Source of the DNA: Moraxella lacunata
GTDB taxonomy: Bacteria > Pseudomonadota > Gammaproteobacteria > Pseudomonadales > Moraxellaceae
Direction: 5' to 3'
Assembly: GCF_900453205.1 (NCBI RefSeq)
Contig: NZ_UGQU01000002.1
Coordinates: forward strand, 62,001 to 126,000
Length of the DNA: 64,000 bases
The notes beneath the pieces were generated by a model. It was not told where the DNA came from and made no database searches. It was given only the letters and a program-made list of their open reading frames with translations. The position numbers were made by a program, and so were the translations under genes. Below are positions 1 to 7,198 of this stretch, in pieces (the first letter of the stretch is position 1; every line of letters starts with the position of its first letter).

Positions 1-1
1 A

Positions 2-199
2 TCAAAACCGTGGTTTCATCATGGACTGTTTACCAATTTGCGTGGCGTGGTGGCGATTTATAACACAGGCATGGACATACCACCCACCAGCACCGCCCCA
101 CCCATTGCCCACGCTGACCACTTAGACCCACTCATCAAATCGCTAGAGCTGACCGCCTATGAGATGGACGCATTGACGGCGTTTTTGCTGACGTTGTAG
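2..199 (+). CDS. C-terminal end of a probable dihaem cytochrome c peroxidase (MauG/CcpA type), partial
   Basis: Only the last 65 codons are in the window; the reading frame is open from the left edge and stops with TAG. The visible sequence contains FHHGLFTNLRGVVAIYNTGM, which resembles the conserved segment of bacterial dihaem cytochrome c peroxidases where a Phe-His-Asp/His-Gly motif precedes a 'LxxVVxxYNxG' helix. It ends in ELTAYEMDALTAFLLTL, similar to the final helix of that family. Enzymes of this family reduce hydrogen peroxide in the periplasm with electrons from c-type cytochromes. The haem-binding CXXCH motifs would lie upstream, outside the window, so the assignment rests on the C-terminal motif only. 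Confidence 0.55.
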   Translation, partial: SKPWFHHGLFTNLRGVVAIYNTGMDIPPTSTAPPIAHADHLDPLIKSLELTAYEMDALTAFLLTL

Positions 200-305
200 C
201 AAGATTAAAAAAACCAATCCCAAAAATCAGTCATTTTGTCCATAAATCCTCAATTGATGGATGAAATTTTGCTAAAAGTATGTTAAAGTACACTTATCTT
301 GTAAC

Positions 306-325
306 TGATTATCAAATGATAATCA
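306..325. promoter_or_regulatory. Candidate Fur box upstream of fur
   Basis: TGATTATCA-AA-TGATAATCA is a perfect 9-2-9 inverted repeat ending 67 bases before the fur start codon. It closely matches the classic Fur-binding pattern built from GATAAT/ATTATC units. Fur autoregulation through such a site is common in gammaproteobacteria. The site is seen directly; binding is inferred. Confidence 0.7.
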
Positions 326-392
326 AAAGAGCTGTGATGATTGATAAAATCAATAATCAGCGACTAAGTCCATGATTTAAAAGGTGATTGAT

Positions 393-839
393 ATGGGATT
401 TACCAACAAAGATTTACGCAAGGCAGGTCTAAAAGTAACCTTGCCCCGCATGAAGATTTTAGAGTTATTAGAGAACGCAGAACACCACCATATGAGTGCC
501 GAAGACGTGTACAAGGCACTTGCCGAGCAGGGCGAAGATGTCGGTTTGGCGACGGTGTACCGTGTGCTAACCCAGTTTGAGCAGGCGGGTATCGTTGAGC
601 GTCATAATTTTGAAAATAACCTATCGGTGTTTGAGATTGCCCAAGAAGAACATCATGACCATTTGGTGTGCGATGTCTGTGGTAAGATTGAAGAGTTTCA
701 TAATGCCGTTATTGAAGACGAGCAAGAGAAAATCGCTGAGAAGTATAATTTCAAACTGTCAGGGCATTCACTGGTGCTACATGGCGTATGTGATAACGAA
801 GAGTGTCAAAAGACCCTTGACCCTGCCAATAAAAGCTAA
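393..839 (+). CDS. fur: Ferric uptake regulator Fur
   Basis: Iron-responsive, zinc-containing DNA-binding repressor of iron uptake genes, about 148 residues, the usual length. The N-terminal winged-helix part starts MGFTNKDLRKAGLKVTLPR, almost the family consensus, and includes the recognition helix region LATVYRVLTQFE. The C-terminal dimerisation and metal-binding half has the His cluster EEHHDH, the Cys pair CDVCGK and a second CDNEEC pair near the end. An in-frame GTG at 384 would add three residues, but the AAGGTG ribosome-binding site at 381-386 is correctly spaced for ATG 393, which also matches the normal Fur start. A Fur-box palindrome upstream suggests autoregulation. It converges on pilU with a shared hairpin terminator between them. 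Confidence 0.96.
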   Translation: MGFTNKDLRKAGLKVTLPRMKILELLENAEHHHMSAEDVYKALAEQGEDVGLATVYRVLTQFEQAGIVERHNFENNLSVFEIAQEEHHDHLVCDVCGKIEEFHNAVIEDEQEKIAEKYNFKLSGHSLVLHGVCDNEECQKTLDPANKS

Positions 840-851
840 ATCAAGAGTCAT

Positions 852-879
852 AAAAAGACTGGTCATTACCAGTCTTTTT
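852..879. terminator. Bidirectional terminator between fur and pilU
   Basis: A perfect hairpin, AAAAAGACTGGT, loop CATT, ACCAGTCTTTTT, follows fur by 12 bases and lies 17 bases past the end of pilU on the other strand. The A and T runs flanking the stem make it usable from both directions. Confidence 0.85.
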
Positions 880-896
880 GTTTGCCTATCGCCAAG

Positions 897-2024
897 TTAT
901 GAGTAGTCGCCCATGTCAATAGAGAGTTTGGCAGACTCTTCTTCGACCGCGGCGGCATTTTTGCTTTCGAGTTTGATTTGTAGACGTAGGTCGTTCGGGC
1001 TATCGGCGTGTTTGAGTGCGTCTTGATAGGTGATTTGCCCTGATTCGTACAGGTCGAACAACGCTTGGTCAAAGGTCTGCATGCCGATGTCACGAGAGCG
1101 TTTCATTACAGGCTTAATCTCGTGAATCTCGCCCTTACGGATGTAGTCAGCAATGAGCTGTGTACCCAGTAGAATTTCGATGGCGGCACGGCGACCTTTG
1201 CCATCAGGGGTTGGGATAAGCTGTTGGGCGATGATGGCACGCAAGTTCAGCGACAAGTCCATGAATAACTGTCCGTGTCTGTCCGCTTCAAAGAAGTGAA
1301 TGATACGGTCGATGGCTTGGTTGGCGTTGTTGGCGTGGAGCGTGGCAAATACCAAGTGACCTGTCTCGGCGTACTGGATGGCATAGCTCATGACTTCACG
1401 GTTACGAATCTCACCGATAAGGATGACATCAGGGGCTTGACGTAGAGTGTTTTTTAGACCTTCTTCAAACGAGAGCGTGTCAATACCCACCTCACGCTGA
1501 GTGACGATACAGCCTTTGTGCTGATGGACGTATTCAATCGGGTCTTCGATAGTAATGATATGACCACGAGAGTTCTCGTTACGATGGCCGATCATGGCAG
1601 CCAGCGTGGTGGATTTACCTGTACCTGTCGCACCCACAAGTAGGATAATGCCACGCTTTTTCATGGCAAGCTCTTTTAGGATGGGTGGTAGGTTCAAATC
1701 TTCGGTGGTGGGAATCTGCGTCTCAATCTTACGCAGTACCATCGCCGCCTTGTTACGCTGAATCATTGCCGACACACGAAAACGAGCGGTTTCGGCTTTG
1801 TCAGAGATGGCAAACTGGCACTCGTTAGTCTCATGAAACTCTTTTTTCTGAGCTTCGGTCATGATACTGGTCACCAATGCCATGGTCTGTTCAGCGGTCA
1901 GTGGGGTTTTGGTCATGGGCAAAATGGTGCCATTGACTTTGAGTGATGGGGGAACGCCTTCGGTGATAAAAAGGTCAGAGCCGTTTTTGGCAATCATCAC
2001 TTGTAGTAGTTTATCAAAATCCAT
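897..2024 (-). CDS. pilU: Type IV pilus retraction ATPase PilU
   Basis: Cytoplasmic AAA+-like secretion ATPase of the PilT/GspE family, 375 residues, a paralogue of PilT that assists pilus retraction and twitching motility. Walker A is GATGTGKST at about residues 131-139; the Walker B region reads DVILIGEIR, and the His-box segment includes FATLHANNANQAIDR. The N-terminus (MDFDKLLQVMIAKNGSDLFI) and the Glu-rich C-terminal tail after the ATPase core match PilU rather than PilT. It lies 9 bases after pilT on the same strand with AGGGGG as ribosome-binding site, so the two are almost certainly one operon. Confidence 0.95.
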   Translation of the reverse strand: MDFDKLLQVMIAKNGSDLFITEGVPPSLKVNGTILPMTKTPLTAEQTMALVTSIMTEAQKKEFHETNECQFAISDKAETARFRVSAMIQRNKAAMVLRKIETQIPTTEDLNLPPILKELAMKKRGIILLVGATGTGKSTTLAAMIGHRNENSRGHIITIEDPIEYVHQHKGCIVTQREVGIDTLSFEEGLKNTLRQAPDVILIGEIRNREVMSYAIQYAETGHLVFATLHANNANQAIDRIIHFFEADRHGQLFMDLSLNLRAIIAQQLIPTPDGKGRRAAIEILLGTQLIADYIRKGEIHEIKPVMKRSRDIGMQTFDQALFDLYESGQITYQDALKHADSPNDLRLQIKLESKNAAAVEEESAKLSIDMGDYS

Positions 2025-2033
2025 GTGACCCCC

Positions 2034-3080
2034 TTATAAGAACGCTTCTGGCTGTTTGGCATAGACACGTGCCGTCTCTTTGGTGATGGTGCGAGCGGCA
2101 ACTAAGTTCTTTAAGGTCTGGTCAAGGGTAATCATGCCTTCGCCAGCACCTGTTTGGATGGCAGAGTACATTTGGGCGATTTTGTTTTCACGGATAAGGT
2201 TACGAATGGCAGGCGTGCCAAGCATGATTTCATGAGCTGCCACACGACCGCCCCCGACTTTTTTGAGTAGGGCTTGCGAGATAACCGCCTGCAAGGACTC
2301 GGATAACATCGCACGAATCATGTCTTTTTCGGCGGCAGGGAATACGTCAATCACACGGTCAATGGTCTTGGCAGCGGAGTTGGTGTGGAGCGTCCCAAAC
2401 ACCAAGTGTCCTGTCTCGGCAGCGGTTAGGGCAAGACGGATGGTCTCCAAGTCACGCATCTCACCGACCAAAATGATATCAGGGTCTTCACGCAGTGCCG
2501 AACGCAAGGCGGCATCAAAGCCTAGGGTGTCACGGTGTACTTCACGTTGGTTCACGAGCGATTTTTTGGATTCATGGACAAACTCGATGGGGTCTTCGAT
2601 GGTTAGGATATGCTCTTTACGGCTTTCGTTGATGTAGTTAATCATCGCAGCGAGCGTGGTTGATTTGCCCGAACCTGTCGGACCTGTAACCAGTACCACA
2701 CCACGTTTAAAGTCGGAGACCTTTTTAAAGACAGGACCCATGCCCAAATCTTCCATGGTCAGAACCTTGGATGGAATGGTACGAAATACCGCACCAGCAC
2801 CACGGTTTTGGTTAAAGGCGTTCACACGAAAACGAGCCAGACCTGGGATTTCAAACGAGAAGTCAGTTTCTAAAAATTCTTCGTAGTCGGCACGTTGTTT
2901 GTCATTCATGATGTCATAAATGAGCTTATGCACGGTAGAGTGATCCATCTCGGGGGTGTTGATACGCACCACTTCGCCGTCCACACGAATCATGGGCGGT
3001 AGTCCTGCCGATAAGTGCAAGTCGGACGCTTTATTTTTTACCACAAAACGCAGTAGGTCTTCAATACTAGGAGCTGACAT
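2034..3080 (-). CDS. pilT: Type IV pilus retraction motor ATPase PilT
   Basis: Hexameric ATPase that depolymerises type IV pili and powers twitching motility and DNA uptake, 348 residues. Walker A is GPTGSGKST at about residues 133-141, followed by the conserved ILTIEDPIEFVH Asp-box region, Walker B DIILVGEMRD, and the His-box FGTLHTNSAAKTIDR. The C-terminal AIRNLIRE motif, known to be needed for retraction in PilT, is present as TPAIRNLIRENKI. The start ATG has AAGGC upstream. It is first in the pilT-pilU pair and is divergent from the yggS-type gene, the same arrangement as in pseudomonads. Confidence 0.96.
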   Translation of the reverse strand: MSAPSIEDLLRFVVKNKASDLHLSAGLPPMIRVDGEVVRINTPEMDHSTVHKLIYDIMNDKQRADYEEFLETDFSFEIPGLARFRVNAFNQNRGAGAVFRTIPSKVLTMEDLGMGPVFKKVSDFKRGVVLVTGPTGSGKSTTLAAMINYINESRKEHILTIEDPIEFVHESKKSLVNQREVHRDTLGFDAALRSALREDPDIILVGEMRDLETIRLALTAAETGHLVFGTLHTNSAAKTIDRVIDVFPAAEKDMIRAMLSESLQAVISQALLKKVGGGRVAAHEIMLGTPAIRNLIRENKIAQMYSAIQTGAGEGMITLDQTLKNLVAARTITKETARVYAKQPEAFL

Positions 3081-3245
3081 GGGATTGCCTTAAAATGAAT
3101 AAACTAGATAAATTATGGGTTTATTATACAATATTTTGCTTTGCCATTAAAGCACGTCCCGTCAGATATTACAATCCATTTTATGCCAAAGTTTATGCCA
3201 TTTGTGGGGATTTTCTGCTAAAATACAAAGATTTAAGGAAAAATC

Positions 3246-3950
3246 ATGACACAAGCTTCCCATCATCCATCATCCAATGCACTCATTGAACGGCATACGG
3301 CAGTCAAAGAACGCTTAGACGCCATCAATGACACCTATCAGGCCGACCCCAAAGCGGTGCTACTTGCCGTCTCAAAAACCAAGCCATCATCAGACATTGC
3401 CACGCTGTATCAGGCAGGACAAAGCCAATTTGGTGAAAATTACTTACAAGAAGCCTTGATAAAAATGAGCGAACTGGCACATCTGCCGATAACATGGCAC
3501 TACATCGGGCATATTCAGCGGAACAAGACCCGTGACATCGCCATGCATTTTGACTGGGTGCAGACGGTGGAGCGAGCCATCATCGCCGAACGGCTAAACG
3601 ACCAACGCCCAGATGACCGCCCACCCCTAAACGTGCTTATCCAAATCAACATCGATGATGAAGCGAGTAAATCAGGCTGTCGCATTGATGAGTTGGATGG
3701 GTTGGTACAAACCGTGATGAGCTTGCCAAAGCTGACCCTGCGTGGGCTGATGATTATCCCAAGCAAAGACGGTACGGACGCATTTGTCCGCACCAAAGCG
3801 ATATTTGATGACATCAAAGGGCGTTTTGATTTGCCTGACTTTGATACGCTCTCCATGGGCATGAGTGGCGACATGGAGCAGGCAGTTGCCCACGGCTCAA
3901 CGATGGTGCGAGTGGGGACGGCGATATTTGGCGAGCGGGATTATGGTTGA
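3246..3950 (+). CDS. yggS: YggS-family pyridoxal 5'-phosphate homeostasis protein
   Basis: PLP-binding protein of the YggS/PROSC (COG0325) family, 234 residues, an alanine-racemase-fold TIM barrel without known catalytic activity that buffers PLP in the cytoplasm. The PLP lysine is in LAVSKTKP, at about residue 44. Further family motifs are FGENYLQEA, WHYIGHIQRNK, and the phosphate-binding SMGMSGDMEQAV followed by GSTMVRVGTAIFGERDYG. AAGGAAAAATC precedes the ATG. Its position divergent from pilT is a conserved arrangement. The last 10 bases overlap the end of the convergent PoNi-like gene. Confidence 0.93.
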   Translation: MTQASHHPSSNALIERHTAVKERLDAINDTYQADPKAVLLAVSKTKPSSDIATLYQAGQSQFGENYLQEALIKMSELAHLPITWHYIGHIQRNKTRDIAMHFDWVQTVERAIIAERLNDQRPDDRPPLNVLIQINIDDEASKSGCRIDELDGLVQTVMSLPKLTLRGLMIIPSKDGTDAFVRTKAIFDDIKGRFDLPDFDTLSMGMSGDMEQAVAHGSTMVRVGTAIFGERDYG

Positions 3951-4810
3951 TGTAGCATAGGCTCTTTGGGATTCTTTTGTCTTGCCCACGCCACCAAATC
4001 TTTGGGGTAATGGATGAATTTGTGCAAGGGTGTATCGTCCAAATCAAAAAGATAGACAAGGCATGCTGGCACAAATTCCCAGTAGCCAAAATAGCCGTAT
4101 TCATCTTCCATTCTAAGATGGCTGTTATGCCATAGCTTATCATTGTGGTATTCGTACCATTCTTCTAGGTTTTGTCTTAGCTCATCGATGATGGCGTCTT
4201 TGATTTTTTGGGTGTTGCCTGTGTTGTGATATAAATCATCTAGGCAGTCACAGATAATCGTATACCAAGGGTTGTTGTATAAACCACCGTCCACATTGCC
4301 AGCTCGCACTTCTTGCACAAGACCACTGATTCTAAACAAACGGTCAGTCATTGCATCGGTGGCATCAAAGACATCTTGGTTTTGACCTTCTGCCAACAGC
4401 TTAATTTTAGGTAATAAATCACGGCAATCTAACAAATAGGCTAGACTGATAAATTGTAAGACTTTGTCAGAATTAGAACCTAAAACACTTGGTAGACTGC
4501 CTTCATCATAATGATGTTTGGCAATGGCGGCAGCTTCATTTTCTTTGCATTCGATACATTTGTATAGATAAGGAATCAGAGTCTTGATGTCATCACCTGC
4601 GGTATAGGCAAGTAGGAGTTGTCCGTAATATACATCAAATAGGATTATCCAGTCTGGCTGTAAATCCACCTCTAGAAAGTTAAAATCTTTGGTATAATAA
4701 CCCTCATCGTGAATATGCTCTTCTATCAAATTATCCCAATAAGGCTTAATCTTTTCATAATAATCTTTGGTCATAAACTTCTGACGGCGTTTTTGGGCGA
4801 AAGTTGTCAT
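3941..4810 (-). CDS. Orphan PoNi-like (DUF1911) immunity protein
   Basis: 289-residue cytoplasmic protein with no signal peptide or membrane segment. The C-terminal part, DEYGYFGYWEFVPACLVYLF followed by DLDDTPLHKFIHYPKDLVAW, has the aromatic-rich pattern of DUF1911, now called the PoNi C domain. This family includes proteins that neutralise PoNe DNase toxins delivered by type VI secretion. The N-terminal helical half would correspond to DUF1910. AAGGAT precedes the ATG by six bases. No PoNe toxin, secretion gene or Rhs/VgrG gene lies nearby, so it appears to be an orphan. Its 3' end overlaps yggS by 10 bases, which suggests it arrived later. The family call is from memory of motif pattern, not a search. 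Confidence 0.62.
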   Translation of the reverse strand: MTTFAQKRRQKFMTKDYYEKIKPYWDNLIEEHIHDEGYYTKDFNFLEVDLQPDWIILFDVYYGQLLLAYTAGDDIKTLIPYLYKCIECKENEAAAIAKHHYDEGSLPSVLGSNSDKVLQFISLAYLLDCRDLLPKIKLLAEGQNQDVFDATDAMTDRLFRISGLVQEVRAGNVDGGLYNNPWYTIICDCLDDLYHNTGNTQKIKDAIIDELRQNLEEWYEYHNDKLWHNSHLRMEDEYGYFGYWEFVPACLVYLFDLDDTPLHKFIHYPKDLVAWARQKNPKEPMLHQP

Positions 4811-4871
4811 GGGAAATCCTTTTTAATTTTTGATGGTTTGAGTTGAATAGCTTAATTTGATGGGTAAAACT

Positions 4872-4905
4872 AAGGCGTGTTTGATGGGGTTTGCAAACAC
4901 GCCTT
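4872..4905 (-). terminator. Terminator downstream of zapA
   Basis: The hairpin AAGGCGTGTTTG / CAAACACGCCTT with a 10-base loop lies 13 bases after the zapA stop codon on the minus strand and is followed by TAGTTTT. The stem is 12 base pairs and perfect. It also separates zapA from the PoNi-like gene. Confidence 0.75.
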
Positions 4906-4917
4906 TTGTCATTTGGG

Positions 4918-5523
4918 TTACAACACCGAACGGGCGTCTTTGGTGATTTTCTCAATCAGGGCTTTGGCACGTTCGTTGTCTAGCAGTTGATTTTTGCGGT
5001 CGTTTTTTAGGCTTTGGCATTGGTCGTACAGCTCCAAGCAAGTCAGTACCAACAGCTCTTCGTTACTGGGGTTTTTGCCTTTGACGGCACGGCGAAGCTC
5101 ACGGATTTTGTCATTGATGTATGCCCCTGCTTGCTCCAACTGTGCCACTTCATCGACAGGACAGGTAATGCGGTGCGATGACCCTGCAATGCTCAAATCA
5201 ACCGCCTTAAAGCTCGGCTTGTCCGCCTTATCGGCAGGTTTGGTCGGGGCTTTGGGTGTGGTGTTGCCAATATTGCCAAGCGTGCTGTCGCTTACTTTTA
5301 GAGTAGGCGTGGGCGTGGCAGATTTGGCAGGGGCTGGATTTTCTGTGTTTTGGTTGTTTTGGTTTTGGCTTGGATTTTGGTTTGAGCTTAGGCTTGAATT
5401 TAGGTTTTGTTGTGTTTTTTGCTCGGCGGTCTTGTTCGGCTCGCTTGGGGCAGATGTCTCATGCGATGGGCTGACTTTGATGTTATTTTTGGCACCGAAT
5501 TTGATGGCAGAATGAATGTTCAT
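4918..5523 (-). CDS. zapA: Cell division protein ZapA with a long low-complexity N-terminal extension
   Basis: ZapA binds FtsZ and cross-links protofilaments at the division ring. The conserved domain occupies about residues 107-201: VDLSIAGSSHRITCPVDE, then a coiled coil through AGAYINDKIRELRR and NEELLVLTCLELYDQ to the C-terminus. Residues 1-106 are an unusual extension rich in Asn, Gln, Pro, Thr and Lys; typical ZapA is only about 100 residues. There is no internal ATG, and the first ATG has AAGGAC placed correctly, so the extension is likely translated. It is second in a short operon after the small coiled-coil gene, and is flanked by a UPF0149 gene, the order seen in many gammaproteobacteria. 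Confidence 0.9.
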   Translation of the reverse strand: MNIHSAIKFGAKNNIKVSPSHETSAPSEPNKTAEQKTQQNLNSSLSSNQNPSQNQNNQNTENPAPAKSATPTPTLKVSDSTLGNIGNTTPKAPTKPADKADKPSFKAVDLSIAGSSHRITCPVDEVAQLEQAGAYINDKIRELRRAVKGKNPSNEELLVLTCLELYDQCQSLKNDRKNQLLDNERAKALIEKITKDARSVL

Positions 5524-5543
5524 GAGTGTGTCCTTGTTGATTT

Positions 5544-5909
5544 TTATTGGTGATTTTGGTTATCAATTTTGCTAAGCCATGTTTGGATGACTTCGGCACG
5601 GCTGATGGCAAGGGCGTTTTTCTCGGCAAGATCCTTGTTTTGTTTGGCTAGGCGTTCATTGTCTTGGCTTAGCTCATCTAGGCGTTTGTCCAGCTCATCT
5701 TGGGCGGACAGTAACTCTTTGATACGGGCGTGCAAGGCGTTATTTTCATCTTTGCTTTGGTTGATTTCAAGCTGTAACTGGCTGATTTGACGGGGGCTGT
5801 CATCATGTGCCAATTTGTGTTTGAGATTGGCAAGTTCGGTGGCGGTGATGTTATAGCGTGCTTTTAGCTCGGCGATGGTCTGCTCTAAGAGTTGTAATTG
5901 GGTTAGCAT
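5544..5909 (-). CDS. Small coiled-coil protein, TIGR02449/ZapB-like, upstream of zapA
   Basis: 121-residue protein that is almost entirely heptad-repeat coiled coil, from LLEQTIAELKARYNITATEL to NLAEKNALAISRAEVI-like segments rich in Leu, Lys, Glu and Asn. A longer frame begins at 6143 but would run into the divergent ygfB gene; the ATG at 5909 has AGGA seven bases upstream and begins MLTQLQLLEQ, typical of this family. In pseudomonads and Acinetobacter a gene of this type sits directly before zapA and is thought to act in cell division like ZapB. The molecular role here is inferred from position and coiled coil only. Confidence 0.78.
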   Translation of the reverse strand: MLTQLQLLEQTIAELKARYNITATELANLKHKLAHDDSPRQISQLQLEINQSKDENNALHARIKELLSAQDELDKRLDELSQDNERLAKQNKDLAEKNALAISRAEVIQTWLSKIDNQNHQ

Positions 5910-6054
5910 GGGTGTTCCTAGGATAATGGGCAATAAGCGATTGTTAGCGATGATTGGTGTTATTGTAGCATGAGATTTTAAAAACACAAAACGCCCTTGA
6001 CTTTTGCCAAAATGACGGCATTTATAGGGCAATTTAACCAACAGCGAGAGCCTT

Positions 6055-6702
6055 ATGAGTGACGAGTTATCAGGATTTAATGACTGGACAGAAGCATTTA
6101 GCACATGGACAGATGTCTCTATCAGCGAGCTACATGGTCTCATGAGTGCTTTGATGACCGCCTGTCATCCCACGGACATGGCAGGATGGTCGGCGATATT
6201 GACCGAGCTTAGCTTTGCCCTGCCCGATGAGCGGGCGTTGGAGCTGTTGGTGGAGTATGGCGAAGACGTGAGTTTTGCCCTAAAAGACAAAGATGACGCC
6301 TATGGCTATGAGCCACTGGTGCCTGATGATGAGCATGAGCTGTCTGAGCGGTTTTTGGCACTAAAAGACTGGGCGGGGGGCTTTATCACAGGGCTTGGCA
6401 TGGCAGAAGTGGCTCTGACGGCGGATGAGCGTGAGCAGGTGGCTGACCTTGCCAAAATCGCCAGTATCCGCCCTGATGAAGAAGATGAGTTTGATGGCGA
6501 TGAAGAAGAGTATTTGTACTTATTTGAATTTGCCCGTATGGTGCCAGTGAGCCTATCTAACCGCAAACGCAAAAATGTGTCAGATTTGTCCATCATCAAA
6601 GGCTTATCCCCCGACCGTCTTACCGCCAGCGAAATCCAAAAAGAGCACGAAGCCCAAAAGGAGCTGCCCCCTGTGTTTAATGCGATGGATAAAAAGCAGT
6701 AG
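6055..6702 (+). CDS. ygfB: UPF0149 family protein (YgfB-like)
   Basis: 215-residue acidic cytoplasmic protein of the UPF0149/YecA family. The family pattern is visible: the N-terminal SISELHGLMSALMTACHP, the central LVPDDEHELSERFLALKDWAGGFITGLG, and the late EEEYLYLFEFARMVPVSL. In Pseudomonas aeruginosa YgfB is known to influence AmpR/AmpDh3 expression and beta-lactam resistance; elsewhere the role is unclear. The gene is divergent from the TIGR02449-like/zapA pair, the conserved arrangement. The C-terminal 50 residues are a charged tail longer than in E. coli YgfB. Confidence 0.88.
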   Translation: MSDELSGFNDWTEAFSTWTDVSISELHGLMSALMTACHPTDMAGWSAILTELSFALPDERALELLVEYGEDVSFALKDKDDAYGYEPLVPDDEHELSERFLALKDWAGGFITGLGMAEVALTADEREQVADLAKIASIRPDEEDEFDGDEEEYLYLFEFARMVPVSLSNRKRKNVSDLSIIKGLSPDRLTASEIQKEHEAQKELPPVFNAMDKKQ

Positions 6703-6753
6703 GTAGGGTTATCCAAAATCGGTTTTTGTGGATTTGACAAATTTGACAATTTT

Positions 6754-6783
6754 AAAAAGGACGTGGCGAACATGTCCTTTTTT
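6754..6783 (+). terminator. Terminator downstream of ygfB
   Basis: AAAAAGGAC and GTCCTTTTTT form a nine-base stem around an 11-base loop, 51 bases after the ygfB stop, and end in a T run. A typical Rho-independent terminator, although the loop is somewhat large. Confidence 0.65.
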
Positions 6784-7169
6784 GATGGGTTGTGATAAAT
6801 GATAAAAAGGGGTTTTAACATGGTTTTTAAAATTGTCATTTTTATAAAAAATTATCCCAATTTAAAATAAATTTTCATATTTTTAAAAACACCCTTTATA
6901 ATTCATTTTTAAAAATAAAATAATATAACATAACAAAAAATACAAATACGATGGCATAAAAAATTACCCAAATGATTTATTAGGAAAATCTTTAAATTGT
7001 CATAAAAATTTCATTGGAAATTCCCCAAAAATTTTGCTACATTACATATAGGGAATTTATCAGACAAATAAATTTCTAGGTTTGCCAATGATTATTTTGC
7101 CAAATGAAAATGATGATTGGTAAGAATATTTTCTTTATCAATGATGACTGATGATTTTTATTGGTTATT

Positions 7170-7183
7170 TTGATAAATATCAA
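7170..7183. promoter_or_regulatory. Candidate FNR/Anr box immediately upstream of adh
   Basis: TTGATAAATATCAA is a perfect match to the FNR/Anr consensus TTGAT-N4-ATCAA and is a full palindrome. It ends 15 bases before the adh ATG and only a few bases before the ribosome-binding site. An activating FNR site usually lies about 41 bases before the transcription start, so at this place it would more likely repress or overlap transcription initiation. The identical 14-mer occurs upstream of ccoS at 46093. Confidence 0.55.
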
Positions 7184-7198
7184 TAGATGGAGACAATC

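Larger units (their letters stand above)
6703..7198. other. AT-rich 496-base intergenic region between ygfB and adh
   Basis: No open frame with coding character was found. It holds the ygfB terminator near its left end, then about 300 bases of very A/T-rich sequence (roughly 6780-7100) with runs of T and A, and ends with an FNR-like palindrome and the adh ribosome-binding site. Such AT-rich leaders often contain promoters and H-NS-type silencing sites, but no single promoter can be fixed by eye. Confidence 0.6.

Noticed and set aside
577-906. Open frame of 109 codons overlapping fur
   Set aside because: It is in another frame of fur, has no ribosome-binding site and poor protein composition.
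3095-3289. Open frame of 64 codons between pilT and yggS
   Set aside because: It overlaps the yggS start and promoter region and has no coding features.
4811-4917. 6S RNA gene next to zapA
   Set aside because: In enterobacteria ssrS follows zapA, but only 107 bases are available here and they are mostly a terminator hairpin.
5910-6143. Longer start for the coiled-coil gene before zapA
   Set aside because: It would overlap the divergent ygfB gene by about 90 bases and adds residues without coiled-coil character; ATG 5909 has a ribosome-binding site.
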